DNA of 64,000 nucleotides from Icerya purchasi (lineage: Eukaryota; Arthropoda; Insecta; Hemiptera; Monophlebidae), in the NCBI GenBank assembly GCA_039619475.1, contig CM077115.1, positions 413,672,557-413,736,556 of the forward strand, read 5' to 3'. How positions within the stretch are numbered: position 1 is the first letter of the stretch; the number at the start of each line of letters is the position of its first letter. The notes under the pieces are model-generated. The model worked only from the letters and a program-made list of their open reading frames with translations, did not search any database and was not told the DNA's origin. The position numbers and the translations under genes were made by a program. Below are positions 12,355-24,628 of the stretch, piece by piece.

Positions 12355-13770
12355 TTTCTTTTGCGTAAAAATCTCTTGCTTATTTTGCAGTATCAAGATA
12401 ACAATAGCCATAGGATAAAACGGTCTAGAAATGTTTCCTATTAATGACATTATCGAAGACGTTCCATCTCCCGTAGAAGCTGGTCCTTTCGCAGGTGACT
12501 TGGTAGTGTTTCTTGCATGTTTAAACATTATGCAAGAGACGATCAACAAAATCACAACGAGAGTTCAAAACAGCGGTTAGAAGTTCACTCCGGAAAAAAC
12601 AAAAGCACTTCTGCCGAATAAGATCCTGCACAACAATAACATACGCGTCCTACTTAACATTTCATTCATTCAATGCTCATCTTGTATCCGTTATTTGGGA
12701 CACTTCATTTCGACATTAAATTAAAACTCAACTAACTAAATCGTGTACAGCAAAACTAAATCTGCTAAAAAAACTATCGCACACACGGTACGCTTCATTA
12801 ATGACGATATACTTATCCTACGCATCAGAATCTCTTCACACCGACTAACCAATGATTCAAGATTTCCACAACGTAGACAACAAACCTGCAAAAATCTTTC
12901 TACCTTGAATAGCGAAACTAGCCTCGTTTGATTATTCGCTGCTGCTAAACAAGCACTTTTATTCATAGTCCGCAAACTATTCTCGCTCCAAAGAAATAAA
13001 TTACATGTTATCGCACAAGGGAACAGAATTTGCTGGTTGCGCAGTCGATGTTGGTTTATTCTCAGATTTTCGCATTTGCCGCTATTCTCCGTTCTGTCCG
13101 CGCAATTGTATGGCGCCTTGCTAGCTTCGGAACACGCGGTTAAATCAAACTAACATATAACAACAATATATAGCCATGGACTCACTGACAGCCTTACAGA
13201 ACATCCAAAACAAAAATCAAACTACCCGATAGCTGACTCCATAAATATAATACTTCAGAATTCACCACCGCGGGTAACCTTCTTGTGAGTTCTCCTGGTC
13301 ACGCAAAGATACACCAGGGAACTTCATTGCCGATCATGCCGCAAAAGAGGCATCCGAAATGCTTTCGGTTCCACGTATTCAGACTCCATCTGGCGATATT
13401 ACGGAAGCTAGTAAAAATGTTCTTTGGAAATTATGGCTGAAAAAAGTGAACGGAGCAACAAAAATCCATCGCCTCTGCACACAGGCAGTTTGCGAATTTG
13501 AACCAGAAGGTCGAAAGGGTCCGGTGGTTCTGTGCCGATTACGTATTGGCCATTCTATCCTCACATATTATGCATATATATATTTCAGAATCTTGCTCCA
13601 CCAACCTGTGGCAGATGTCATTATCGCCGTCCTCCACCTTCTAACAGAATATCCAAAAAGATCCTTAACCTGTGCTCTAGCTTCACTTCGCTATGTTAAC
13701 TCTTTTGACATTCCTATGTTTCGCCATCCGTCATATCCTTTCTCGATCTTCTCAAATCAATAAACTTGTT
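12355..13770 (+). pseudogene. Jockey-like non-LTR retrotransposon: RT palm to RNase H and C-terminus, many lesions
   Basis: The plus strand carries, in order, a reverse transcriptase palm remnant (INDIIEDVPSPVEAG, then FAGDLVVF where the catalytic F/YADD should be, one Asp replaced by Gly) and a thumb remnant (KFTPEKTKALL). After decayed sequence come KLNLLKKLSHT (12750-12790) and an RNase H remnant (DSLTALQNIQ near 13170, then GNFIADHAAKEA near 13325-13355). A Cys-rich tail follows near 13600-13650. Stops and frameshifts separate every segment. The order matches Jockey-clade LINEs. The Gly at the active site and the broken frames show it is dead. Confidence 0.75.
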
Positions 13771-14624
13771 TAATAAAATGTAATAAACTTGCTTGCCGCG
13801 CTCCTAGCCTGGTTACGTAGCGCGGGGTACAAAAGAAATCTTTCAGATTACTAAGAATAAAGAAATTATCGCAAATTCAAAATGTTACAAAAACTATTCA
13901 CGTCGGTTTTCAATATGAACATTTTAAATAACCGCCCATCTATGTGTGTGTGTGCATATGCGCGCGTATAAATAGAACAGTTTCTACATTTAATAGCACT
14001 TCTTTAAACCAATTTGAAACATATTTTTACAAGACAAAGATTTAATTTAACTTACATTTCACCGTTTTTTTTTGGGATAAGCTACGGCAAAAAGGTAATT
14101 TTTTATATACCAGTGTGGATATCATATACGTGTATAATGTAAATTATACATTTCCTTTTCAAAATCGTTCTTAAAAAATAGCATCCATATTTCAAATCAG
14201 TATTCCTATCAAACTTTTGAAAAATACTTTCATTAATACTGTTATGCCAAAACTTTAAAGCGTTTTGTAGAGTAGTTAATAGACAATAATCAAAAATCAA
14301 AACTCTAATTAAACGTATTTCGTTACAAAACAAATAGTTTACCAATGTTACTTAAAACAAATATCTCTATTATTTTTGCTTTTAATACGAACTGTCATCG
14401 GCCGTTATAAATAACGCAATGTTTTTGTACCTTATCGTTGTCTTCCGTGGAGCGGCAGTTTGTCAACTACTGACATTAATGCAAGTGATGATAACTATGA
14501 ATACATTTCATCTACGGTAGCGAGATTGAAATCGAATTCCATCCTAACGCCTAAACAACCTGGTTATAAGACCATATTCGGAGAAAGACGTAATAATTAG
14601 GTATGGAATCCAGTTTAAGCGATT

Positions 14625-14696
<72 letters not shown>

Positions 14697-15246
14697 ATTT
14701 TATTTTCTATACAGTGAAAATCAGTTATATCCATGTATTACAGACACGAATATTGCCGGAACTGGCAGAATTCCATAAAACTATATTATGTTAATAATCA
14801 ACTGGTTTGTGGAAACAACTGTTTATAGTTCGTAATGTCGTGCCACAAAGAATCTTTATTGGGACCTTAAAATTATTCATTAACCATGTCGCGGCTAGAG
14901 CGAATTTTAAAGCTCTAATGAAATGATTCTATGCTCCTATTATTTGTTATACGCATTAAATGGATGCGCAAACATTTCATCTGCTGCAAGAAAAACAAAC
15001 GGAAGCTTTAATTTTAAACGGAAAAACCAAACATTTTAAATCATTTTGATCAAAAAGTGTTTGTTTCAGAAAATTTTGCCGTTTGCTCTATTTTTTGAAC
15101 CAGTTATAAGTGTCGCAAATGGATGCAAACCACATTTTCGCACTATGTATTTTGGATACGCGCTCGTTATGTGGAATTACCAAACCCGAATTAAATCATT
15201 CACATTTGTGTCAAGTTGGATTTTAAAAAACAGAAATATGAGCGCA

Positions 15247-15284
<38 letters not shown>

Positions 15285-16487
15285 TTAATATGTAATTGGG
15301 TTCTTGGAAACGGCTCTAACCATTTCGATGAAATTTACGAATCACTTTATGGATTTCGATAAATCGAAAATGGTCTTATTTTCGAAAAAATTCTATGAAA
15401 CGAGTAATTGTGAAGGGAAGGCGACCAAAGTTGGTTTTAGTGATCATCGGTGTGTATTTGTCGTAATTCTGAGTTAATCACTTTTTGCAAATTTTCAGTA
15501 AAGAAAATGTGATAAAAATACACAGGTTACACGGTGCTAATTTGTCATAATATTTTCTAGCTTATGAATTTGAAATTTTTTTGTTTCGAAGAAGGAAAGG
15601 AAAGAAAGGATATTTATTCATTTGCATAAATAATAAAACGTTACAGTTTATAAAATAATTACTAATACGTAATACGGTACCGACACAAGAGTCTTACCAC
15701 ATAACTAAATTAATAAAAATAATTATATGATATGCAATATTTAACTTACAATTAGTAGGAACAAAAAAACGAAAACCTACTGTGCTGGTTTAATAGTGAA
15801 CGAAGGAGATAGTTCGCTTATTTTTCCATGTTAAATAGATGAAATTTTGTGATGAAACAAATTTATTTACTACACATACGTGTATACATTTACTTGGCGG
15901 TTATAAATATTACGTAAACTATAATAAACACATTCGAAATTGAATAAAATACGTAGTTACGCAATTGCAATTTTCATATTATTACTAGGGCTGCGTGAGA
16001 AGCCGAAATTTCGTGACGGGGAATAGGACAATTGGGATTCTCGATTATCGGGATTTAACCAATTTTCGAGATTTCCTGAATTTTAAGGAAATTCAGTGAT
16101 TTATTCTTCGATTCTTTCGGGATTTCTCAATTTTTTCTAGATTTTTCAAAACTTAATTAAATGTACAGGAAAAACCGAAACTAAGTAACTGTAATTATTT
16201 GTATAAATAAAAATAGATAATAAATGTGTAATTTTATAAATCAAAATAACATGATTATATTTAGTAACATAGTTGGCATAACATATTAACAATTTTAAAA
16301 CAATAATGTAACAATTTTACATATGTAGGTGTTACATGTAACGAACCTTTGAGTAAAAAATAATGCTATAACAGCAACAAAAATAATTTACCTGATATTT
16401 TTAAATAGTAAGTATCCAAGAGAAAAATATACATTGCAATCTGAAAGAAACATACAACTTTCTGTACAACTGCATACTCTCAGAACA
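13771..16487. other. Unassigned AT-rich stretch
   Basis: No gene was recognised. It contains (TA)n runs at 14629-14694 and 15252-15279. A stretch at 15980-16160 with GATTTCTC/GGGATT reiterations looks like a decayed transposon but has no assignable end. Confidence 0.35.
14629..14694. repeat. (TA)n microsatellite
   Basis: About 33 uninterrupted TA units, the longest pure dinucleotide run in the window. It is likely polymorphic in length. Confidence 0.95.
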
Positions 16488-16743
16488 CAATAAGAATATT
16501 TTATACATCTCATACATTGCTTAACAAACAAATGTGACCTTTCCTAGTCCATCTAGAAAAAAGGATAACCTAAAAACGCAATAAGAATATTTTATGCATC
16601 TCGTACATTTTTTTTTTTTTTTTTTTTTTTTTGGTCGCGCCAGCGGCATTGACCCAACAACAAGAAAACTAAGCTAATAAATTAAATAACTAAGCGGTCC
16701 GAGTGTCCTTTTCGTAGTCCGCCTAGAAAAAAAGATAACCTAA
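16488..16743. repeat. Tandem duplication of an ~85-bp unit; second copy split by a LINE tail
   Basis: The first copy (about 16488-16572) runs from CAATAAGAATATTTTATACA to GAAAAAAGGATAACCTAA. The second copy starts at 16579 with CAATAAGAATATTTTATGCA and ends near 16742 with GAAAAAAAGATAACCTAA. An insert of about 80 bp sits inside the second copy. Confidence 0.75.
16610..16690 (-). mobile_element. 5'-truncated LINE 3' end with poly(A) tail
   Basis: On the minus strand a short unique segment ends in CCGCTGGCGCGACC followed by a long A tail (T-tract at about 16610-16632 on plus). The end resembles the 3' terminus of the LINE at 7631-8490. It interrupts the second copy of the 85-bp duplication, so it inserted after the duplication arose. 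It has no coding content. Confidence 0.6.
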
Positions 16744-18129
16744 TCTCATCATTCTTAACCGCAAAGAAAAAAAATACCGGAGTCGTTCATAAAAAGTAAG
16801 GTTCCCTATTTTTTGATTTTCAAAAATCTCTTCTGCGACTGGTGTATTTTTATTTTCAATTTCTTTTGCGATATTGAAGTTTGGTTTTTGTAACGAAAAT
16901 GTTGGACATTTTGTTTTAGCATAGCCGAAATGAAATATATTCAATACGAAGATCCGTGATTTTAAAAAAATACGGCTACTTTCAAGAAACCAGTTCTTTT
17001 CTCATGATCACAAAAAATTAAACACGCGACATTGAAATCGGCCATTTTTAATTTTGCAAAGAAACTGTTCCAATTTTTTCCCTTTTCCTTCTCCTCAAGA
17101 AACCCGAATTAAAAGAGACTGATTTATCTTCGAGACTGGTTTCGCGGACGGTTGAAGAAAGTTGCTGAAGCAGCCGTACTTCAGATTATGCCAGAGAATT
17201 CGTTTAACATTACTTACGCGCTTCCAGACACTAAGCGCTGCAAATTACCTCTGACTAATTAACGGACTTTTACATAAAGCCGTACGAGTTTCTAGACGGG
17301 GTGCATTAATTCATGACCTCAACTAGGCTACAAGTGGCGCAGCATCTCTACCGCGAATTCCTATTTATCCGCAGCTTACACATTTATAAACTACCATCAT
17401 CCGCTGGCGCGGTTTATAAATATTCAAGACAGACACACCTACGTTGATAAGAAAACTAGCGAAGCTGAGCTTTTTATCGAATAACAGGCACACCGTAATA
17501 TCAGAAATTCGAATAAAAAAAAAAAATAGCTCCATTTCTCATAACTTACGGAAATATCACACGTGCCTTTACGCATTACTGCTTACAACAACTTTTTTTT
17601 TTTTGGCATGCGGACCCATCGTACATGAGCACCGATGGATATCGGTCGATACTGAGACTGATTAAAATGAGGTTCCTTTAAAAGAACTCTGTGTTATCTT
17701 TGCTTAATATAATTTAGACCAAAGTTATCCGAAAAGTTTAAAATCTAGGGAAAATACGTGTACAATATTATAAAATTAAAGGGCTGATGAAATGTGACTT
17801 TTAAAGGTATTATTAATGTTACTTGTCATGCGAAAATATGGATTCGAACACAGATAATTGAAAACCCCCCAAAGTAAGAATTTTATGCTTATCACTGACG
17901 GAATCTAAACATTATACGCTTGAACGATACATTCAGTAGAAAAGGTACAGGAGCATTTTACGTATTGGTCTATTCTCTTTTAAAAATATTTTCACTGAAA
18001 ATTATGAAATAAAATAGTTGAAAAAAAACCGAAAAAAATACAACTTAAAAATTTAATAAAAATGCGCTAAAAAGTACATGCATCGACCTTTTCTACTTAG
18101 GGTATCGTTTACTCATCGAACAGTTGACA

Positions 18130-18590
18130 ATTTCCTCTTTTATTTCTTCTTATTCCTTTATTTTAGGTAACTAGAGCTGTTTTCTACTAACAAAACGCCA
18201 ATTCTATCTCGTACCGCTGCACATTCCGTTCAGACTTTTCTCCATATATCTGCATTCACGATAAACTCCATCCTTGTTCCTCTTTTCTTCATTCAATTAC
18301 CCGCTTTTATTCTCCCGTTCCTCCTAATTCTACGTCATGTTGTTAGCTCGGAATTTCTACAGAGTCGAAGCTTTCTTTACCTAACCATTTTTCGATCTCC
18401 ACTGATGGCTCTAAAGAATCCGACGAAGTTGGTTTTCTTTTGTTCTTCTTTAAATTATCTTAGGTCCTTTAAACTTTTCTCCTTTTGTTCACTATTTTGA
18501 GTACCCTTCTTTTTATCAGATCCTCATTTGTCCCTGCATTTCCTCCAACAGAATCAGTTTCGATTCCGTATTTCAAATCAGCGCTAAACT
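18130..18590 (+). pseudogene. LINE fragment around the start of RNase H
   Basis: The plus strand reads STDGSKESDEVGF at 18395-18433, the typical first strand of the RNase H domain in Jockey/R1-like elements (TDGSK...VGFA). The pyrimidine-rich sequence on both sides has the same texture as the LINE at 7.6-8.5 kb and yields broken frames. No complete domain survives. Confidence 0.45.
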
Positions 18591-19735
18591 GGTCGAATGG
18601 AAAATTTTCACTCCGCGCAAAATGAACGTACGGAAAGTACACTATTGTTGTTCGTTTCTCTGTCGGTGCGGCTAGTCCGGCAGTCGAAGGACCCTCGAAA
18701 AGCTGTAACTTCAGTTATACCGCAGAGTACAGTTACATCGAAATAAATACAAATACATCGTGTTTCTTGTTTGTTCTTTGTTACTAATCGAAAATAATTT
18801 TTGTATATTCTTCATTTCTTTTAGTATATATGGATTTTATGCTTCTTTAACTGTGAAAGTACCTTATGAAGAGTTAATGGAGCCAACTGAATTCCAAAAA
18901 AAAACAACTACATGCGTATTAATCGCAAATCATGAAACAACGAGAAAAAATACTGCTGTGCTCACGAATTGTACAATACGTATTTTACAATTCCGTATTG
19001 TACATTTGTAAAATATTCATAGTAGTTTTTGCTCATTTTACGTATTGCGTAGCATTCGATGTCATGTAAAAATAATTTTTGAATTCAGAAATATTTGTAA
19101 GCTAAACTTTTGTTCTCGTACAGTTCGTAAAATGTGTGTCTTTATTCATTTTACACATTGTGTACAACATGTAATTATTTCACCCACCGACTCGTTTATT
19201 AGTTTAACTCATTACACTGTTCTCTCTGTAGCGTTATGTTTCGAATATTAAAAATTGTAGAAATTTTATTTTAAATTTGTATATTAGGCTTTAATTACAC
19301 GAACTGTGTAATACACAGACGACTTGAAATTCTGCACATTTCGATTCGTATAAGGAAACACATTGACGCAATACACATTTAGCAATTTAATTAATGAAAC
19401 GAATTAAGTCGACAGTTTGCAGCGATTCAGATTCCTAATAAGATTAATTGTTTAGCGCGCCATTTCTTGAACAATGTGCTGCTGCTAAGTTTGGCACACA
19501 AACGCGGTTTTTTCGGACCCAAGTTTTCATCTATAATATACGTACTGTGGCGCATTAAATTGCAACATTCTTAATAAGTTTTGATATCAGTGGTGCCTGG
19601 TTGATGATACATAGTGGTCAACAATTATAGGCTGTCTACAACTACTGAGTAAGTTTGATTCAAATCTAATTGAAATAATAAAAAACTTCTTAAAAAAGTA
19701 GAGAAATTATTTTCCAGAATAAGGATAATGAAATA
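18591..19735. other. Unassigned AT-rich stretch
   Basis: Short frames only. The motif GTACAATACG/TTTTACACATTG recurs loosely at 18970-19160, but no repeat unit could be fixed. Nothing codes for a recognisable protein. Confidence 0.3.
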
Positions 19736-19739
19736 ATTT

Positions 19740-20660
19740 ATCGAAGGACACTCACTGCAGGTGTTCCCCACAAGGATCCATTCTGGCGGCACCCACTCTT
19801 TTTAACGTTGGAATTTCAAACACACATAATAATACCGTGGACATTATGAAAACATAAACCTTATAAGTTTTACGCGGATAACATTTTATTGATTTCAGGA
19901 ATTCCTCGAAGAAATTAGAAAATTAACAATATTAACAACGAACTCATTAACTTCATAAACCTCTTAAATTTAGCAAGGAAATGAAATATTTATGTATATA
20001 CTTAGATGAATATGTCAATTTCTGCAAACATGTTGGCTACATCACGGATAAAATTAAAAAATATTACACAGAACTAGTAGGTTTATATAACCAGAAGCTT
20101 TGGTTTAGTATTTGTGGATAGGAAAATTCTTTACTCAGCGTTGTTCAAATCTATAACGGAATATACGGTTATTTGATTTATTTTCCTAACAATTCGGTAA
20201 AAAAAGAAAAAAGGAAATTAAATGGAACAAAGGAAAACCATCTTAAATATAACATCTGCCTATAATAGAACGGTTTCCTATACACATCTTCGTATGTCAT
20301 ATCAGGAATTATCCCGGTAGATTTACACAGTTGGAAATGATGATAAAAATAACTATAAACAACCACAGTGATCGGATAATGGTAATGCAGAAAATAAAAG
20401 AAGTAAAGTCGAAATACCTGGAGGAATGGCAAAACACTTATGAGTAAGAATTAACAGGAAGACGAACGTATGAATTATTAACCAGGATCGAGGATAGATT
20501 GAAGAACAAACTAATCAATTCAAATTTCTTTCTAACCCAATTTCTATCGGAACATCGTAATTTCATTGAGTATCTAAAACGGAGGTAACTGGTTCAAGAA
20601 CAAAAATAATACCATTAAGAAGACCATAAAATATATAACTAAGATACTAAAGAAAAAGAA
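19740..20660 (+). pseudogene. R1/Jockey-like LINE reverse transcriptase remnant
   Basis: The plus strand shows RT motifs in the right order. GVP followed after a frameshift by GSILAAPTLFNVG is at about 19757-19812. KFYADNILLISG lies near 19866-19900, with YADN in place of the catalytic YADD. The conserved MKYLCIYLDEYVNFCKHV block is at about 19981-20034. Further downstream, FLTQFLSEHRNFIEYLKRR (near 20530-20586) matches the C-terminal region of R1-type elements. Multiple frameshifts, stops and the altered active site make it a pseudogene. Confidence 0.7.
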
Positions 20661-20669
20661 AAGAATATG

Positions 20670-23190
20670 ATGTTATAATCGAACTTGATAGTTTTTTCTC
20701 TTTAGATATTTTGTAATGTAGAGGAGATACGAATAAACCCATTGGTCAAACAGTCTCCATCTACAACAATTTATACTTTCTATTATCATTTTTGTATTTA
20801 TTAAGGTTTTGTAATTTGAAATTTAAAAATGAGATAATTTGAAGAAAAAAAAAATTGCAACATTCTATACGTTTTTCTGTTATTAGAAAAGCCTTTGCGC
20901 ATTTCCACGTTGTATAGCGCACATCCAAATCAAGATGATCAGTTTTCGGCTATTAGGCGCAACACTGTTCCGGACCTAGCGAATTTTAACTTTATAGAAC
21001 ACGCCATGAGATTATTATTTTTGAAACATTTTATATAATAAACGTTCCCCTCAAGATATTCCCTCGGCGAGGGAACAAGGTAGTCCTGGCGAATTTCTGA
21101 CTAAAAGTTCTTACGTCCGGCTGGATTACAAAATCGAGCACCTTTTTCGAATAAAAACGTAATTATCGGGCATGTCATCGGAGACCGTTTGAATTTTTTT
21201 TTTTTTTAATTACTTCAACGCGTTTCTTTTGAACGCGCGTTTATGCGTGTCTGTCTTCACGTCAAATACATTGTTGAACATTTCACAGTTGGCCTGGCTG
21301 AAGAAATTTCAAGCCGATAAAACTTGCACAGACCTCCGTTTCGCTGTCTAGCACACATACGCACATATTTAGAGCACATATAGGCCCCCACATGCTCATC
21401 AATCATATCTCTGACAACACTATTCATATGCTTCGCTCGTATACACACACACGCACGCACTATGCGGAACGAATTTCCCGATGTGGCTATCGAAGGCCTG
21501 CTGTGGCTGCAGATATGTTATTCACTGGTTTTCCGTTTCATCGGGCAAGCGCCGATCGCTAGAAGCTTCTCAAAGTTCGGCTAAAAGCTCATTTAGGTTA
21601 CTTACACCTCAAATACTGTAAAAAATTACTACCTCCTCCTGTGCACTTTATTCGGCTACTAATGGATCGGCACGCGCCGCTGTTTGTTCTTCATTCAGTG
21701 TCTAATAACCGCTTTCGAAAATTGCCGTCTGCGATTTATGACGTAGCGGAATTTTTCAAACTTCTTTGCAGAATCCGATTATTGTTTTTGAGATTATCAA
21801 AGCTCTACTCTGATCGAATGGTGTCGCTAGTGAAGTAATCGCGTAAATATCTTAGCGCTACACCTTAAAGCTATGAGGAAGCCTTTTGCAGGCCTATTTT
21901 GTGACCGTTTGAGCTATATAACCCCACATTCGCGCCCCTCTAATAGCAACAGTTCCTATTTAGGCTCTTCCGAGTTCACTAATAGCTTTTAACGCCCTTG
22001 GCTCGTGCCGTGTACATAATTTAGAACACGCTAGCTACCACGAATAACCTACATAATAAACTTTCTAGCTGCCTACTGTGTGTTATATAATATTCGCTTC
22101 TAACGTGCACTTGTTCAACATTAAATGTAATCGCAGCAAAAGGAAAAATATCGGTGAGCGATGGGAAAAAGAATGTATTCGCTATGAAAAAATATATACT
22201 CATTTTCAGACGTTCGAAGAAAAATGTCCTTTTATAATACATTTACCTGTTCTTAAGTGGTCAACTAGTAACTGAACTCAAGAGAACACGATACAAATCG
22301 GAAGGGTCGGCGTTCCCTATTTATTTCTAATACAATTTAGGATATTTACCAAACGTTATGAATCTCGTTCATCAGAAGGAGGTGTGGCAACACCCCAAGT
22401 CTTGAAACGTCAATTTCTTTTAACTTCTAATTTACAAATATACATACTAATGACTATTATGTAATCACTTACATCGGAGACAGTAAGAAAATTCCGAAAT
22501 GAGAAATCTTGTAAATTGTGAAAATCATAACTGTCTTCTCCATAAGAATTATAAAAGACGTTTTCATGGCGATGCTCGAAGAATCGGTTGTAATATTTAC
22601 ATATAACATATATTGGTAGGACTGGCGCGAACTTTATTAACTAAGTCCCTGTTCACAGTGACACAAATGATGTTCAATAACAAATTACCCCGGGGCTTCT
22701 ATAAAAAATCAAGACCCCCTTAGGCAGTACCATTTTTTATATACTTTTAGCTTTTTTAACAATTTCAAAAATTTTTTTTTTTTTCTTTTTATTTAAAAAT
22801 TTCTATTTATCTCAAGCGTCACTCCCTGGACATAATTCAAAAAGAAAAATCAACTTAAATAGATTTTTTAAACCTAGTGAAATCGATCGTGGTAAATTTG
22901 TTTTCTTTTCACTGAACCTTATTCTAGGCAAAAAACGGTGGTAATAGAACAATTATGAAAATACTCGTTTCTGACGAGATGCTTAAGACTTTATTTCTTA
23001 CGAACTGACTACCAGGAAACGGTTGATAATAATATTGGCGGTGGAAAAAACAAGGCTTGTCAAGCACGATGTTTCATTGCTCAAGGTATTTTAAGTTGAA
23101 GATAACTATAATTTACATATTTACAATTTAAAAATTTTTAGGACTTCATTTGACTTCTTTTAACTGCAAAATTAAAATACATACATACAT
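20670..23190. other. Unassigned stretch
   Basis: No gene was recognised. Local GC is slightly higher at 21050-21560. Nothing resembling a later exon of the upstream receptor was found here. Confidence 0.3.
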
Positions 23191-23195
23191 GTGTA

Positions 23196-23207
23196 CATTA
23201 TATATAC

Positions 23208-23242
<35 letters not shown>
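23196..23242. repeat. TA-rich microsatellite
   Basis: An ATATACATATG run grades into pure (TA)n. It follows an ATACATACATAC stretch. Confidence 0.9.
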
Positions 23243-23244
<2 letters not shown>

Positions 23245-23467
23245 AATTAATCAAAACCACAGATGATAAAAGAAACCTTAAAAAGAACATGTTACCAAAT
23301 AAATTTGCTAAATACGAATAGAAAAACAAAGATATCAGTACCAAGTTCAATTCATTCGTGTTACGGTTTTAAATAACGAAGGGAGCTATATAAGTTTATT
23401 ACTTTTTAAATATGACTGACTGCATAGTAAATTTTGAAGAAAAAAAAACAATGAATAGTGCAAACAA

Positions 23468-23983
23468 ATGCAAGAAATTGAAATGAAAGAAAGAAAAATT
23501 ATTAGAAGAATTCTGGGAGCGAAACAGGAAAACGGAATGTTGAAATTGAGAAGCAATAAAGAAGTTTATGAAAATATTGAAAAAATAGGTGACACCATGC
23601 GGAAAAGAAGAATGAAACGGTACGAACGCTTACGAAAAGAATGGACGGAAAAAGGATGACGAAGAAACTGTTTGACTATTTCGACGAAAACACGAACACA
23701 AAGCTGAACTGGTTTCGGGAGGTGAAAAGTGACCTTGCAGAAATGGGAATAAACGAAGAAGAAATAAAAGACAGAAACGAATTTCGAAGAATGGTACAGG
23801 ATTGGAAGGGGTTCATGGCAAAGGAAAAAGGAAGAACGGGAGCAGTTTGGACAGGTGAACGAAAGATCCGGCACGGGAAGCTGATGAAGATGTACTGGAA
23901 GGAGCGAAGAAAAAATGACAGGATGCATTATAATACGCAGTCGAAAGACGACCGAAATCGCTGAAAGAAGAAGAAGAAGTGCA
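23468..23983 (+). pseudogene. Non-LTR retrotransposon C-terminus with (GAA)n tail
   Basis: Two overlapping plus-strand frames make up one LINE C-terminus. The first reads KERKIIRRILGAKQENG and SNKEVYENIEKIGDTMRKRR. After a frameshift near 23630 the second continues with RMTKKLFDYFDEN, NWFREVKSDLAEMGI and WTGERKIRHGKLMKMYWKER. This block is characteristic of a LINE family common in hymenopteran genomes. It ends at a stop followed by (GAA)n at about 23965-23979, which is the 3' tail. The reverse transcriptase is absent, so the copy is 5'-truncated. Confidence 0.8.
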
Positions 23984-24628
23984 GTTGACCGATTATTAAT
24001 ATTATTCATCTTCGTATCTGTATCTTACTAGCGGAACTTTTAAATGCACGTTGCAAAAGTCGATTTGTATTTCACATCGAAGTCGTTATTTCAAAGGAAT
24101 ATCGAACGACAGTATAGAACAGGTCGCTGTTTTATTTACAACAGCGGATTATTACGACCTTTTTCTATCTACATCTACTTTACATTTGTGCCTGTCTTTG
24201 AGCATTTATATATATCGCTATAATTGTTATTTGCTAATTAAACTTCGAATCATCGTCTTCCTAAAACAATAGCCTTAGCAGTTGCGTTTAAAAATAAAAA
24301 TGAAAAATTATTTTGCATTATGAATAGTTTATTGTATTTGCAATAATCCGATTTCGAATTGCCAAGTTTCAAACTATAGTTTGATTTTCGCTACTTCTAC
24401 AAAAAAGAAGATACAATAATAATGACGAGCAAACTCTGTTCTTAATAATTAGCCCGTATTTTATAAGTTTTAAGAGGGTACATTGGCGAATAGTTAAGAC
24501 AAAAATTTTAAAAACGAAAAGTGGAATATAGAGTTTCCTTCCTAATAAATAAAATAATCGTTCCATCGGTATACTACAAGTGCGAAAAAAAAGAAAATAC
24601 TGAAATTTGGAGCTTTCGGTGTTCCGAG

